Part shown: positions 1-7,004 of the stretch, one piece after another
Layout: each line of letters begins with the position of its first letter
Numbering within the stretch: the stretch's first letter is position 1
NCBI GenBank assembly: GCA_011049745.1
Contig: DRHE01000170.1
Coordinates: 1-8,658 of the forward strand
Origin: Spirochaetales bacterium
Lineage (GTDB): Bacteria > Spirochaetota > Spirochaetia > SZUA-6 > DRHE01
Reading direction: 5' to 3'
DNA length: 8,658 nt
Position numbers and translations under genes: made by a program
The notes under the pieces: generated by a model
The model's database searches: none
What the model saw: the letters and a program-made list of their open reading frames with translations, nothing else
What the model was told of the DNA's origin: nothing

Positions 1-1
1 A

Positions 2-964
2 GCACAGGCAGTTCGCGGAAGCGGTGAATCAATCGCTGAAGCCATGTGGAATCTCCCTGTAGCTGTTGCAGGAGTAATATTCGGTGTTTTTCCTGTTCCC
101 TTGATCAACTCGATATACTCAATAGCTATAATCAATTTTTTACTCTATCTTTTCATTTTTCTTTTTCTTTATGAGCGCGAAGTATTAAAAGGCTTTAGCC
201 TGTGGGCTTTTCTGCTATATCCCAGCCTGCTTTTCTATACATCTCTTTCTCTAAGAGATACTTTAGTGCTGGTCATTATGGTTTTAAGTTTCTGGTTTAT
301 TATCAGGAATAAAATATTTATAGCTGTAGCTATTCAGCTTCCGCTTGCTGTACTTAAGTTTCAAAATCTCGCCATTTTTGCTTTAAGTTTGATGACTTAT
401 TTTCTACTGTCTATTTTTTTTCCAAAGATATCACCCAAGAAGATGCCGCCGGGTATAGCTTATGTATTCCTTTTAGTTTTCATTGCTGCAGCGCCCTTTG
501 CCTACAGGTACGGACTTACCGGACTAAACTATTACCGCCACTGGATGTGGGCGGAGGATACCGGAATCTGGATTTCAGTTATACCGGAAACCCAGATTCA
601 AAATATAGGGCAATTGATAACCGAGACCATTAAAAGCACACCCTATTTCCTCTTCAAACCCTTTCCCTGGCAGGCTGGAAATCTATTTCAACTGGTACAG
701 TCAGGCGAAAATCTGCTTATTGGCTCGATCATCTTTTACTTAATCTGGCGGGCTTATCGTTACAAAGTGCGAACACCTGCTATGAATTTTCTTCTACTTT
801 ATTTTATAGTTTCCCTCGCCGTATATGGCCTGGTAATCTGGAATTTCGGCACCGCCGCCAGGTACAAGTTCCCTTTTATAACCCTCTTTATGGTATTTTA
901 CTCACGACTCTTCGATTTTGAAGCTGAAAAGAGGCTTGATCTCCTGGCAAGAGAGAGGCTTTAG
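2..964 (+). CDS. Multi-spanning membrane protein, candidate polysaccharide polymerase (5'-truncated by window)
   Basis: Integral membrane protein of the kind found in surface-polysaccharide clusters. It may act as a Wzy/EpsG-like polymerase that joins repeat units at the membrane; this role is inferred from topology and context, not from a diagnostic motif. Counting from the ATG at 44 there are about eight hydrophobic segments (near residues 5-45, 50-82, 90-126, 139-155, 222-237, 248-268 and 273-290). A soluble-looking loop lies at about 158-220 and contains aromatic stretches such as NYYRHWMW and KPFPWQAGN. A cytoplasmic-looking RD pair follows the second segment (SLRDTL), and a WNFGTAARYKFPF motif lies near the C-terminus. 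The frame is open from the ATG at 44 back to base 2 with no stop and no clear ribosome-binding site before that ATG, so the gene probably starts upstream of the window. The next gene starts 3 nt after its stop, indicating one operon. Confident on membrane protein, weak on function. Confidence 0.72.
   Translation, partial: AQAVRGSGESIAEAMWNLPVAVAGVIFGVFPVPLINSIYSIAIINFLLYLFIFLFLYEREVLKGFSLWAFLLYPSLLFYTSLSLRDTLVLVIMVLSFWFIIRNKIFIAVAIQLPLAVLKFQNLAIFALSLMTYFLLSIFFPKISPKKMPPGIAYVFLLVFIAAAPFAYRYGLTGLNYYRHWMWAEDTGIWISVIPETQIQNIGQLITETIKSTPYFLFKPFPWQAGNLFQLVQSGENLLIGSIIFYLIWRAYRYKVRTPAMNFLLLYFIVSLAVYGLVIWNFGTAARYKFPFITLFMVFYSRLFDFEAEKRLDLLARERL
951..958 (+). promoter_or_regulatory. Ribosome-binding site supporting a TTG start
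   Basis: GAGAGAGG lies 9 nt before the TTG at 968, inside the last codons of the preceding gene. It supports TTG 968 as the start of the glycosyltransferase. That start gives the expected N-terminus (MKRIAVVQFYFYPD) leading straight into the first Rossmann strand of a GT4 enzyme. Confidence 0.6.
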
Positions 965-967
965 CTT

Positions 968-2158
968 TTGAAACGGATCGCAGTGGTACAGTTTTATTTC
1001 TATCCCGATATTTCTGCTGTCTCACAGCTTTTGGGGGATCTTCTCTGCACTATTGCTCAAGATGAAGAATATAGTATTACCGTATATTGCGCTGCATCCG
1101 ATTATTCGCAAGTCAGGGACCAAAGAGACAACAGGTTTGATAAATTGAATATTGTAAGAATAAAGACAACCAATATCGGCAGAAAGAGCTTTTTCAGCCG
1201 GATAATAGACTACACCGGTTTCTATATTTCGGTATTTATCAGGCTTTTCTTTGGCAGAAGATGGCATGTGGTAATCTCCATGTCTTCACCGCCGCTTATT
1301 GCCTTTCCTGTTAGTTTGGCCCTTCTGTTTCGTAAAATTCCCTTTATCTATTATATAGAAGACCTGTTCCCGGAAATAATATTTGATATGAGCTATTTAA
1401 AACATCCCTGGCTAATTAGAAAGCTTCAGGCTTTGAATAAGGTTGTAATGCGCCGGGCAAATAGCATAATTACTATTGAAGAAGATATGAGCAGAAAAGT
1501 TATCACCAATTACCCTAAAGCGAGGGATAAAACCGTTGAAATACCAAATTGGAGCCGTGACGTAGAACATCTCCCTACTTCCGAAAAAAAAGATTTCACT
1601 ATACTTTACTCTGGCAACATGGGTTTGGCGCATGATTTCAGTATGCTTGAGCCATTATTAAAAGAGTTGTTACCAGTCAAGAATCTAACCTATAAATTTA
1701 TCGGGGGTGGAACCCGCGTTGAAGAGATTAAAAACATTTTCACAAAATCAGGAGAAACCAGGGTTGGGTTCCGTGGTTACACCCGCAGGGATGTGCATGG
1801 CGCAACACTGGCCCAGGCCGATCTTTTTATAATTTCCCAAAAAAGGGAAACAGTGGGTGATCTTCTTCCTTCCAAATTATACAGCTACCTGGCTGCGGGA
1901 AGACCCATGCTCTTTTTAGGTCCTAGTTATTCTGAAATCGGCAGAATTATTACGGATAATGACTTTGGCATTGTAGTTGAACATAGAGAGGATATTCTCA
2001 CTGCTAAGCGTTATATTGAGTTTTTAAAGAATGATCATCTTAGAGCCGGGCTAATAAACGAGAGGATTCACAGGTACTCAAAGTTTCATTTCGGTCTACA
2101 AAAATCAGTTGAGTATTTCAGGCATATTATAGAAGAGACTTTAAGGAAGGCCGGATGA
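968..2158 (+). CDS. GT4 family glycosyltransferase, WbuB/WcaI-like
   Basis: Retaining GT-B glycosyltransferase expected to transfer a sugar from a nucleotide donor onto a lipid-linked polysaccharide intermediate at the inner face of the membrane. The 396-residue length is normal for GT4. The N-terminal acceptor-side Rossmann fold starts at residues 3-14 (YFYPD, then SQLLGDL, where relatives have PPD...R...L). YYIEDLFPE at 128-136 matches the family's 'qDlwPE' segment. The C-terminal donor domain opens with YSGNMG at 214-219, and the donor-binding signature LLPSKLYSYLAAGRP lies at 299-313. There is no signal peptide; a hydrophobic patch at about 107-130 may associate with the membrane. Start is TTG with a good ribosome-binding site. 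The stop overlaps the next start by 4 nt (ATGA), so the two are translationally coupled. The resemblance is closest to WbuB-type enzymes, which often handle fucosamine or fucose-like sugars. The actual donor and acceptor cannot be read from the sequence. Confidence 0.88.
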   Translation: MKRIAVVQFYFYPDISAVSQLLGDLLCTIAQDEEYSITVYCAASDYSQVRDQRDNRFDKLNIVRIKTTNIGRKSFFSRIIDYTGFYISVFIRLFFGRRWHVVISMSSPPLIAFPVSLALLFRKIPFIYYIEDLFPEIIFDMSYLKHPWLIRKLQALNKVVMRRANSIITIEEDMSRKVITNYPKARDKTVEIPNWSRDVEHLPTSEKKDFTILYSGNMGLAHDFSMLEPLLKELLPVKNLTYKFIGGGTRVEEIKNIFTKSGETRVGFRGYTRRDVHGATLAQADLFIISQKRETVGDLLPSKLYSYLAAGRPMLFLGPSYSEIGRIITDNDFGIVVEHREDILTAKRYIEFLKNDHLRAGLINERIHRYSKFHFGLQKSVEYFRHIIEETLRKAG

Positions 2159-3609
2159 AGAAGATGAAATCAAAGGCGCTTAAGGGTGGGTGGGTAATTA
2201 TCTTTGATATGCTTATTATTGCCCTTTCCCTGGTAAGCGCCTGGGGAATACGTTCTTCCTTTAGAAATCTTCTATTCGATTTAGACCGTCTCTTGTTCAT
2301 ACTTCCCTACTTTATCTTTACCAGAATAACGGTAAACCTTATCCTGGAGGATTACCGTCTTAGCTTTTACAACTTTCAGTCACCTGACTTAAGCCGTGTT
2401 TTATTGCATAATGGACTTCCGACAATTCTCTTCTTGACACTAAGATACTTTACTCATTTTGCCCCGGTACGCATTCCCACATCCATTATTCTTGCTGAAT
2501 ATGTTCTTACCTTTGCAGGTATGGTTTTAGTGCGCCTGCTCATACTCAGGCGAGTGCAGGGTAGGGCAGTGCGTCTGGCTGCATATAGAAGGAAAAGAGT
2601 GATATTCTACGGCAATACAAAAGAACTTGACTCTGAAAGCCTTACAGCCCTTTTTGGCGGAAATACTGGAATTGAGGTGGTAAATATTTTCAGTCCGGAT
2701 CGACTGCAATGGAACCTGGATTATCAAGGCGTCAGGATAGGAGGAGGGATCCGGGAGTTAGAAAAATATGTTGCCTCAGATAATACCGTTAATTCCCTTT
2801 TTCTATACTCATTAAAAGATAGGGAAGAGGTTTTAACCTTGTGGAGAATATGCAGGGATTACAGCATTTCACTTTTTCTGCTGAAGAATGGAGATTTGAA
2901 ACCTGTTTATTCAAAAGCATCTCTTTTTCCTGCCCTCTTTCCCCCGGTTTCTATTCCGGATGAGCTCTACAGCCGGTTTTCCGGTAATAATTTTGCAGTA
3001 GTGGGATCAGAATCTATTCTAAGTCATCATATAAAGAAAATATGCTTAAGAATTAATAAAGAAAACCTGGTTTCTTATCCCCTGCTTTATGATCCCCTTA
3101 AAGTTGATTCAGCGGATATAGTATTTGATCTGCGCTATTCTTTTATGCTGGAGCAAGGTCTTGCATCGGAGGAGTTCAGAAAGCTATTGCCGGAGCAAGT
3201 TAGTACAACTAATGAATATCTTTCAAAAAAAGCTCACAAAATCCATCTGGTTGCAGTACTTCCGGGAGTTGAAGCAGCATGTGCTGTTGATTGTTTTAAA
3301 ACCTCTGAGAATATTACCTTGCTTTTTACAGAGCCTCTGATCTCTGAAAAGTCAGGAATAGAAAATAAGCCTTTACAGGGCTGGGTAGACAGCCCTGCAA
3401 GTGTAGCGGCAGGTTTGTTCAAGGTGCTGGCTTTAAACAATAAATATGGTGGCATATATTATCTTCGCTCTACCCAGGCTGTGAATCTTTCTGAGGGACA
3501 AACAGAAGAGCCCTTTGAGTTCCTTCGGCAGGCGGAAAAATCAGGATTTACCGCTGAAGAGACCGAATACTTTCAAGTTTATAAGCTTATTAAAAAGGAT
3601 AAAACATAA
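2155..3609 (+). CDS. Membrane-anchored FlaA1/CapD-like protein with degenerate dehydratase domain
   Basis: The domain order matches the long CapD/WbpM/PglF-type nucleotide-sugar 4,6-dehydratases: four membrane segments (about residues 13-31, 45-63, 86-102, 110-131), a first Rossmann domain starting [12 protein letters not shown] (147-158), a linker resembling the family's 'v.i.DLLgR' ([10 protein letters not shown], 265-274), then a second Rossmann domain (about 279-440). The second domain has lost its key features. The NAD(P)-binding TGxxGxxG became [11 protein letters not shown] (282-292). The 'DxVfHaAAxKHVPL' helix became [12 protein letters not shown] (321-332). No STDKAxxP, MGxTK or YxxxK catalytic motif is recognisable. 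At 484 residues it is over 100 shorter than the usual ~600. What remains is likely non-catalytic, perhaps a scaffold or regulator of polysaccharide assembly; this is inference. Start ATG 2155 follows AAGGAAGG (2143-2150) and overlaps the previous stop; ATG 2164 is an alternative. The frame is intact, arguing against a simple pseudogene. Confidence 0.72.
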   Translation: MKKMKSKALKGGWVIIFDMLIIALSLVSAWGIRSSFRNLLFDLDRLLFILPYFIFTRITVNLILEDYRLSFYNFQSPDLSRVLLHNGLPTILFLTLRYFTHFAPVRIPTSIILAEYVLTFAGMVLVRLLILRRVQGRAVRLAAYRRKRVIFYGNTKELDSESLTALFGGNTGIEVVNIFSPDRLQWNLDYQGVRIGGGIRELEKYVASDNTVNSLFLYSLKDREEVLTLWRICRDYSISLFLLKNGDLKPVYSKASLFPALFPPVSIPDELYSRFSGNNFAVVGSESILSHHIKKICLRINKENLVSYPLLYDPLKVDSADIVFDLRYSFMLEQGLASEEFRKLLPEQVSTTNEYLSKKAHKIHLVAVLPGVEAACAVDCFKTSENITLLFTEPLISEKSGIENKPLQGWVDSPASVAAGLFKVLALNNKYGGIYYLRSTQAVNLSEGQTEEPFEFLRQAEKSGFTAEETEYFQVYKLIKKDKT

Positions 3610-4694
3610 TGAAGAAGGCTTTGATAACCGGTATTACGGGTCAGGACGGCGCTTATCTCTCCGAGCTTTTGCTTAAAAAGGGATACCAGGTGCATGGTAT
3701 AATAAGAAGGGCTTCCCTCTTCAATACTGACCGGGTGGATCACCTCTATCAGGACCCCCATGAAAAGAATGTTAATTTCTTTCTCCATTACGGAGATCTT
3801 ACCGATACCAGTAACCTGGTTCGTATTCTGCAGCAGGTAAAGCCCGATGAAATATATAATTTAGGCGCTCAAAGCCATGTAAAAGTGTCATTTGAAGTTC
3901 CTGAATATACTGCCGATACCGATGCTTTGGGAACATTGCGTTTACTGGAAGCTATTCGCATTCTGGGAATGGGAAAGAAGGTACGCTTTTACCAGGCTTC
4001 CACAAGCGAGCTCTACGGTAAGGTTATTGAGACCCCGCAGAAGGAAACAACCCCCTTTTATCCCCGCAGTCCATACGGCTGTGCCAAGTTGTATTCGTAC
4101 TGGATTGTAATAAATTACCGTGAATCTTACGGAATGTATGCCTGCAACGGTATACTCTTTAATCATGAAAGCCCCCGGCGCGGAGAAACCTTTGTAACCC
4201 GCAAAATAACCCGGGCTGCAGCACGCATTAAGCTTGGGCTGCAGAACAAGCTTTACCTGGGCAATCTTGATCCTTCCAGGGACTGGGGCTTTGCCGGAGA
4301 CTTTGTAGAGGCCATGTGGTTAATGCTTCAGCAGAGAAAGCCGGAGGATTATGTAATTGCTACCGGCATTACCCATACGGTAAGGGAATTTGCCGAGCTT
4401 GCCTTTAAGGAAGCGGGAATTGAGCTTGGCTGGAAGGGAAGGGGAGTTCATGAAAAGGGATACGACTCAAAAAGCGGTAAGATTATAATCCAAATTGACC
4501 CCCGCTATTTTCGCCCTGCAGAGGTTGATTTTCTGCTTGGCGATCCGACTAAGGCAAAAACCAACCTGGGATGGACGCCAAAAATGAGTTTTGAGGAGTT
4601 GGTCAAGACAATGGTTGAAGCTGATCTTAAAGAGAATGAAGGCGAGCTTTATTTAAAAAACGGCGGTTTTAAGGTTAAGAACCGGTATGAATAA
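3609..4694 (+). CDS. gmd: GDP-mannose 4,6-dehydratase
   Basis: Converts GDP-D-mannose to GDP-4-keto-6-deoxy-D-mannose in the cytosol, the first step towards GDP-L-fucose (also GDP-rhamnose and GDP-perosamine). Extended SDR fold with the NADP-binding TGITGQDG at residues 7-14, the typical [17 protein letters not shown] (31-47), and the catalytic Thr132, Glu134 (ASTSELYG), Tyr156 and Lys160 (YGCAK). [16 protein letters not shown] (185-200) is the family's substrate and tetramer signature, and [15 protein letters not shown] (223-237) is also characteristic. The 361-residue length is normal and the frame is complete. The start ATG shares one base with the preceding stop (TAATG) and has AAGGA (3595-3599) 9 nt before it, so it is coupled to the upstream operon. 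Its usual partner fcl is not adjacent: it lies 1155 nt further on, beyond a toxin-antitoxin-type pair. Confidence 0.97.
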   Translation: MKKALITGITGQDGAYLSELLLKKGYQVHGIIRRASLFNTDRVDHLYQDPHEKNVNFFLHYGDLTDTSNLVRILQQVKPDEIYNLGAQSHVKVSFEVPEYTADTDALGTLRLLEAIRILGMGKKVRFYQASTSELYGKVIETPQKETTPFYPRSPYGCAKLYSYWIVINYRESYGMYACNGILFNHESPRRGETFVTRKITRAAARIKLGLQNKLYLGNLDPSRDWGFAGDFVEAMWLMLQQRKPEDYVIATGITHTVREFAELAFKEAGIELGWKGRGVHEKGYDSKSGKIIIQIDPRYFRPAEVDFLLGDPTKAKTNLGWTPKMSFEELVKTMVEADLKENEGELYLKNGGFKVKNRYE

Positions 4695-4712
4695 ATTCTT
4701 CACTATTGCGCC

Positions 4713-4782
4713 AACCGTTATTTCATTATTTCTGACCGCAGAACCCTTGAAACATAGCAAATAAACGCGTACATTAACGGTT
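4713..4782 (+). promoter_or_regulatory. 8-bp inverted repeat before the DUF433 gene, possible operator
   Basis: AACCGTTA at 4713-4720 is exactly complementary to TAACGGTT at 4775-4782. The second arm abuts a -10-like TATATT (4782-4787), 23 nt before the DUF433 start. No convincing -35 box at normal spacing was found. Toxin-antitoxin pairs are commonly autoregulated through inverted repeats at their promoters, so these arms are candidate half-sites. An 8-bp repeat in a short AT-rich gap can also arise by chance. Confidence 0.25.
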
Positions 4783-4810
4783 ATATTATAGCAAATTAGA
4801 GGACAAGAAA

Positions 4811-5050
4811 ATGGAAGATACTCTACTTTCCCGAATAGAAACAAATCCACAAGTACTGACGGGAAAACCCATAGTTCGGGGCTTACGGATATCTGTTGAT
4901 CAGATCCTGAAAAGCCTGGCTGCGGGAATCGAAACAGAGGAATTATTATCTGAATACCCGGAACTTGAAAGCGAGGATATCAAAGCTTGCTTGCTGTACG
5001 CTGCAAAACTCGTTGAAGAGGAACGCGTATATCCAATTCGGGTATCTTAG
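4811..5050 (+). CDS. DUF433 family protein, probable antitoxin
   Basis: Small helical protein of the DUF433 family (79 residues, normal length), usually paired with a DUF5615 protein and thought to be the antitoxin and DNA-binding partner. Family signatures are GKPIVRGLRISVDQIL (residues 18-33; consensus 'GkPvirGtRipV..il') and EELLSEYPELESEDIKACL (43-61; 'eeil..yP.L..edi.aaL'), the second forming the helix-turn-helix-like part. The ATG is preceded by AGAGGA (4798-4803) at 7 nt, a strong site. The following DUF5615 gene begins 3-12 nt after its stop, so they are co-transcribed. The pair is inserted between gmd and fcl and has no metabolic link with them. Family assignment is firm; the antitoxin role rests on the pairing. 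Confidence 0.88.
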   Translation: MEDTLLSRIETNPQVLTGKPIVRGLRISVDQILKSLAAGIETEELLSEYPELESEDIKACLLYAAKLVEEERVYPIRVS

Positions 5051-5062
5051 GATGTGCAAGTC

Positions 5063-5416
5063 TTGAAACTTAGATTTCTTGTGGATGTAAGTGTCGGTAG
5101 GAAATCTGAGCAATACCTCAATACGGCAGGTCATGATACTTTGTGCGTTCGCGAAGTGAGCACCCGTGCAACTGATGAAGAAATCCTGGAGCTGGCGGTA
5201 CTCGAACAGAGAATCGTCATTACGATGGATAAGGATTTTGGTGAGCTTGTCTACCACTCTGGAAGGAATCACAAAGGAGTTCTCTTGTTACGGCTTGAAG
5301 ACCAGACAGGCCAGGCTAAGGTCTGTGTATTATCAGAGATACTTAAACTCCATTCAGAAGAGATTGAGGGACATTTCTCTGTATACCAAAATGGCAGACT
5401 GAGAATCCATAAGTAG
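5063..5416 (+). CDS. DUF5615 PIN-like protein, probable toxin (nuclease)
   Basis: DUF5615 proteins have a PIN-like (Mut7-C-related) fold and are predicted metal-dependent RNases, acting as toxins with DUF433 antitoxins. With the start used here the protein is 117 residues. FLVDVSV carries the first acidic residue (Asp8), TDEEILELA follows (37-45), and IVITMDKDFGEL (51-62) is the family core motif with Asp56 and Asp58. GVLLLRL (72-78) is the next core strand. I chose TTG 5063 because it gives MKLRFLVD, like typical family N-termini, and AGGA (5049-5052) lies 10 nt before it. The alternative GTG at 5054 adds three residues (MQV) but has no spaced ribosome-binding site. The usual 'DeN' after the first strand reads DVS here, so the active-site loop differs slightly from the consensus I remember. 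The reading frame is intact. Toxicity is inferred from family and pairing. Confidence 0.85.
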   Translation: MKLRFLVDVSVGRKSEQYLNTAGHDTLCVREVSTRATDEEILELAVLEQRIVITMDKDFGELVYHSGRNHKGVLLLRLEDQTGQAKVCVLSEILKLHSEEIEGHFSVYQNGRLRIHK

Positions 5417-5849
5417 GCGTGGCAACAGAGTTTAAATTAAGGATTACTATTCCCATTCGATTTAGCCAATACAGTCAAATTATGTCTATTGTCACGGATT
5501 TTGTAGTGAAGCGTTTTATAGTTTTACTATTCACAAAGTGTTGCAGGTATAACCAATATTTAAGGGAAATGCTGTGATAGTACGGCTTTAGGCCAGACAT
5601 GCAACTTCAGTAACCGTGGTTTCAATAGTAATATATGAGTGAAAAAAGATTCAGGAATAAGATATATACCAAGACAAGGTCCGATATTATGCGCTTAATA
5701 GAGAATATAAAGTAACGCGCATATTATGCTTTATAATGAAGATGGTTACTTGAATAATCTAATTCTAAATATTCAGATATTAAAAACCTCAAGGATAGTA
5801 GAGATAAAAACCTACTATAGGGTAAAATCTGAGTGAGCAATAGTTTAAC
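5417..5849. other. AT-rich 433-nt gap with no convincing gene
   Basis: No recognisable gene, RNA gene or mobile-element end is visible here. Base composition is clearly more AT-rich than the flanking genes. Only very short frames exist: 5482-5577 (31 codons), 5635-5715 (26 codons, beginning MSEKRFRNK) and 5726-5836 (36 codons, beginning MLYNEDGYLNN). None has a good ribosome-binding site. The last two read like adjacent fragments in different frames and might be remains of one decayed gene, but I cannot assign it. A TATGCGC (5688-5694) / GCGCATA (5717-5723) inverted repeat is also present. The gap must hold whatever promoter serves fcl, if fcl is not read through from gmd. Confidence 0.5.
5795..5818 (+). 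promoter_or_regulatory. 7-bp hairpin in the fcl leader
   Basis: ATAGTAG (5795-5801) pairs perfectly with CTACTAT (5812-5818) around a 10-nt A-rich loop, 31 nt before the fcl GTG. It is AT-rich and lacks a following T run, so it is unlikely to be a terminator. It could be a leader hairpin or a chance palindrome in AT-rich DNA. Confidence 0.25.
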
Positions 5850-6895
5850 GTGAATAAAAAAGACAAAATATATGTAGCAGGTCACAGGGGGCTGGTTGGC
5901 TCTGCCATTGTACGGCTCTTAAAACAAAGGGGTTTTGGTAATATTATTACCCGATCTCATGGAGAGCTTGATCTTACCCGGCAGGAGCAGGTGGAGGCCT
6001 TTTTTGCAAGTGAGCAGCCAGAGTATGTCTTTCTTGCTGCTGCAAGGGTGGGGGTATAGGGGCCAACTCAGAGTTTCCTGCTCAGTTTATCTACGATAAC
6101 CTTGCTATTGCCCTTAATATATTCCATTCTGCTAAAGAATTCAGCACAGTCAAATTAATAAACTTAGGCTCTTCCTGTGTTTATCCCAAACTTGCACACC
6201 AGCCCCTGAAAGAGGAGTATCTGCTTTCAGGGCCGCTAGAGCCGACAAATGAAGCCTATGCGGTTGCTAAAATAGCAGCAATTAAGATGTGCCGCCATTA
6301 CAATACCCAGTATGGAACCGACTTTCTTTCTCTTATGCCCACCAATCTATACGGGCCTAATGATAACTTCGATCTTACAGGTTCCCATGTGCTTGCCGCC
6401 TTAATCCGCAAGTTTCACCTGGCCTGGCTTTTAAGTCTTAATGATTTAAACAGTATTCGCCGGGATTTATCCCGCTGGTCCGAAGGTTCAGCGTACCATT
6501 CCAGGAATGATCAGGAGCTGGTTTCAGAACTTGGCAGCCAGGGAATATTTCCTGATAGGTTAGTACTCTGGGGCACGGGCACTCCTTTTCGTGAATTCCT
6601 TCATGTGGACGATCTGGCGGCAGCCTGTCTTTTCCTTATGCAGACTTCAGACAGCTTGAGGATTGGCGAAATAATTAATGTGGGAGTGGGTAAGGACATT
6701 ACTATTGGCGATCTGGCAGAATTAATCCGGAGTATTGTCGGTTTTGAAGGGCGGATTAATTTTGATACATCCAGGCCTGACGGCACGCCAAAAAAACTGC
6801 TGGATGTATCCAAAATACTTGAACTTGGCTGGGAACCAAGAATTGCTCTAAAAGAGGGTATAGCCGCTACTTATCTCTGGTATTGCCGGGATTGA
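5850..6895 (+). pseudogene. fcl: GDP-L-fucose synthase, interrupted by a frameshift
   Basis: Fcl (WcaG) epimerises and reduces GDP-4-keto-6-deoxymannose to GDP-L-fucose with NADPH, directly after Gmd. Frame 1 starts at GTG 5850 (weak ribosome-binding site, GAGTGAG at 5831-5837) and carries the NADP motif [12 protein letters not shown], ending AARVGV at TAG 6057-6059. The homologous sequence resumes in the -1 frame ([16 protein letters not shown]) and runs to 6895. Restoring one G in the run 6050-6054 gives the family sequence [12 protein letters not shown] and a 348-residue protein. Catalytic residues then fall at Ser108, Cys110, Tyr137 and Lys141 (GSSCVYP, YAVAK). Later motifs NLYGPNDNFD, GSHVLAALIRKF and LWGTGTPFREFLHVDDLA are intact. 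About 37 extra residues lie between RKFHLA and LWGTG, a variant I recall from Bacteroides-type Fcl. With only this one lesion, it may be recent inactivation, sequencing error or ribosomal slippage. Confidence 0.9.
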
Positions 6896-6951
6896 TAGCT
6901 TGTTTGCCGATCTTCTATTTAAATACAATATTCTGGTAGCCAAAGTTTAAG

Positions 6952-6987
6952 AAAAAACAGTCTCAGCAGCAGTGATATTTGTAGACT
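6952..6987 (-). terminator. Weak candidate terminator for the uxs gene
   Basis: Read on the - strand, AGTCT (6987-6983) can pair with AGACT (6963-6959), followed after one G by six T (6957-6952). The stem is only 5 bp around a 19-nt loop, so it is weak. A competing 6-bp stem, AGCAGT (6968-6973) with ACTGCT (6989-6994), overlaps it. The position, just past the stop of the - strand gene and between two convergent genes, is where a terminator is expected. Confidence 0.28.
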
Positions 6988-7004
6988 AACTGCTTTATCG
7001 GAAG

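Noticed and set aside
3234..3455. - strand frame inside the FlaA1-like gene (and similar frames inside gmd and the GT4 gene)
   Set aside because: They lie opposite well-supported genes, lack ribosome-binding sites and show no domain; they are coding shadows.
4747..4787. TTGAAA (4747-4752) paired with TATATT (4782-4787) as the promoter of the DUF433 gene
   Set aside because: The 29-nt spacing is far outside the usual 16-18 nt, so only the -10-like box is mentioned.
5052..5066. ATG at 5052 as start of the DUF5615 gene
   Set aside because: It is in a different frame and meets a stop after four codons (ATG TGC AAG TCT TGA).
5482..5577. 31-codon frame starting MSIVTDFVV in the AT-rich gap
   Set aside because: No ribosome-binding site, no recognisable motif, and a length expected by chance in AT-rich DNA.
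5417..5849. CRISPR array, tRNA or riboswitch in the noncoding gap
   Set aside because: No regularly spaced direct repeats, no cloverleaf-like pairing and no conserved aptamer core could be seen.
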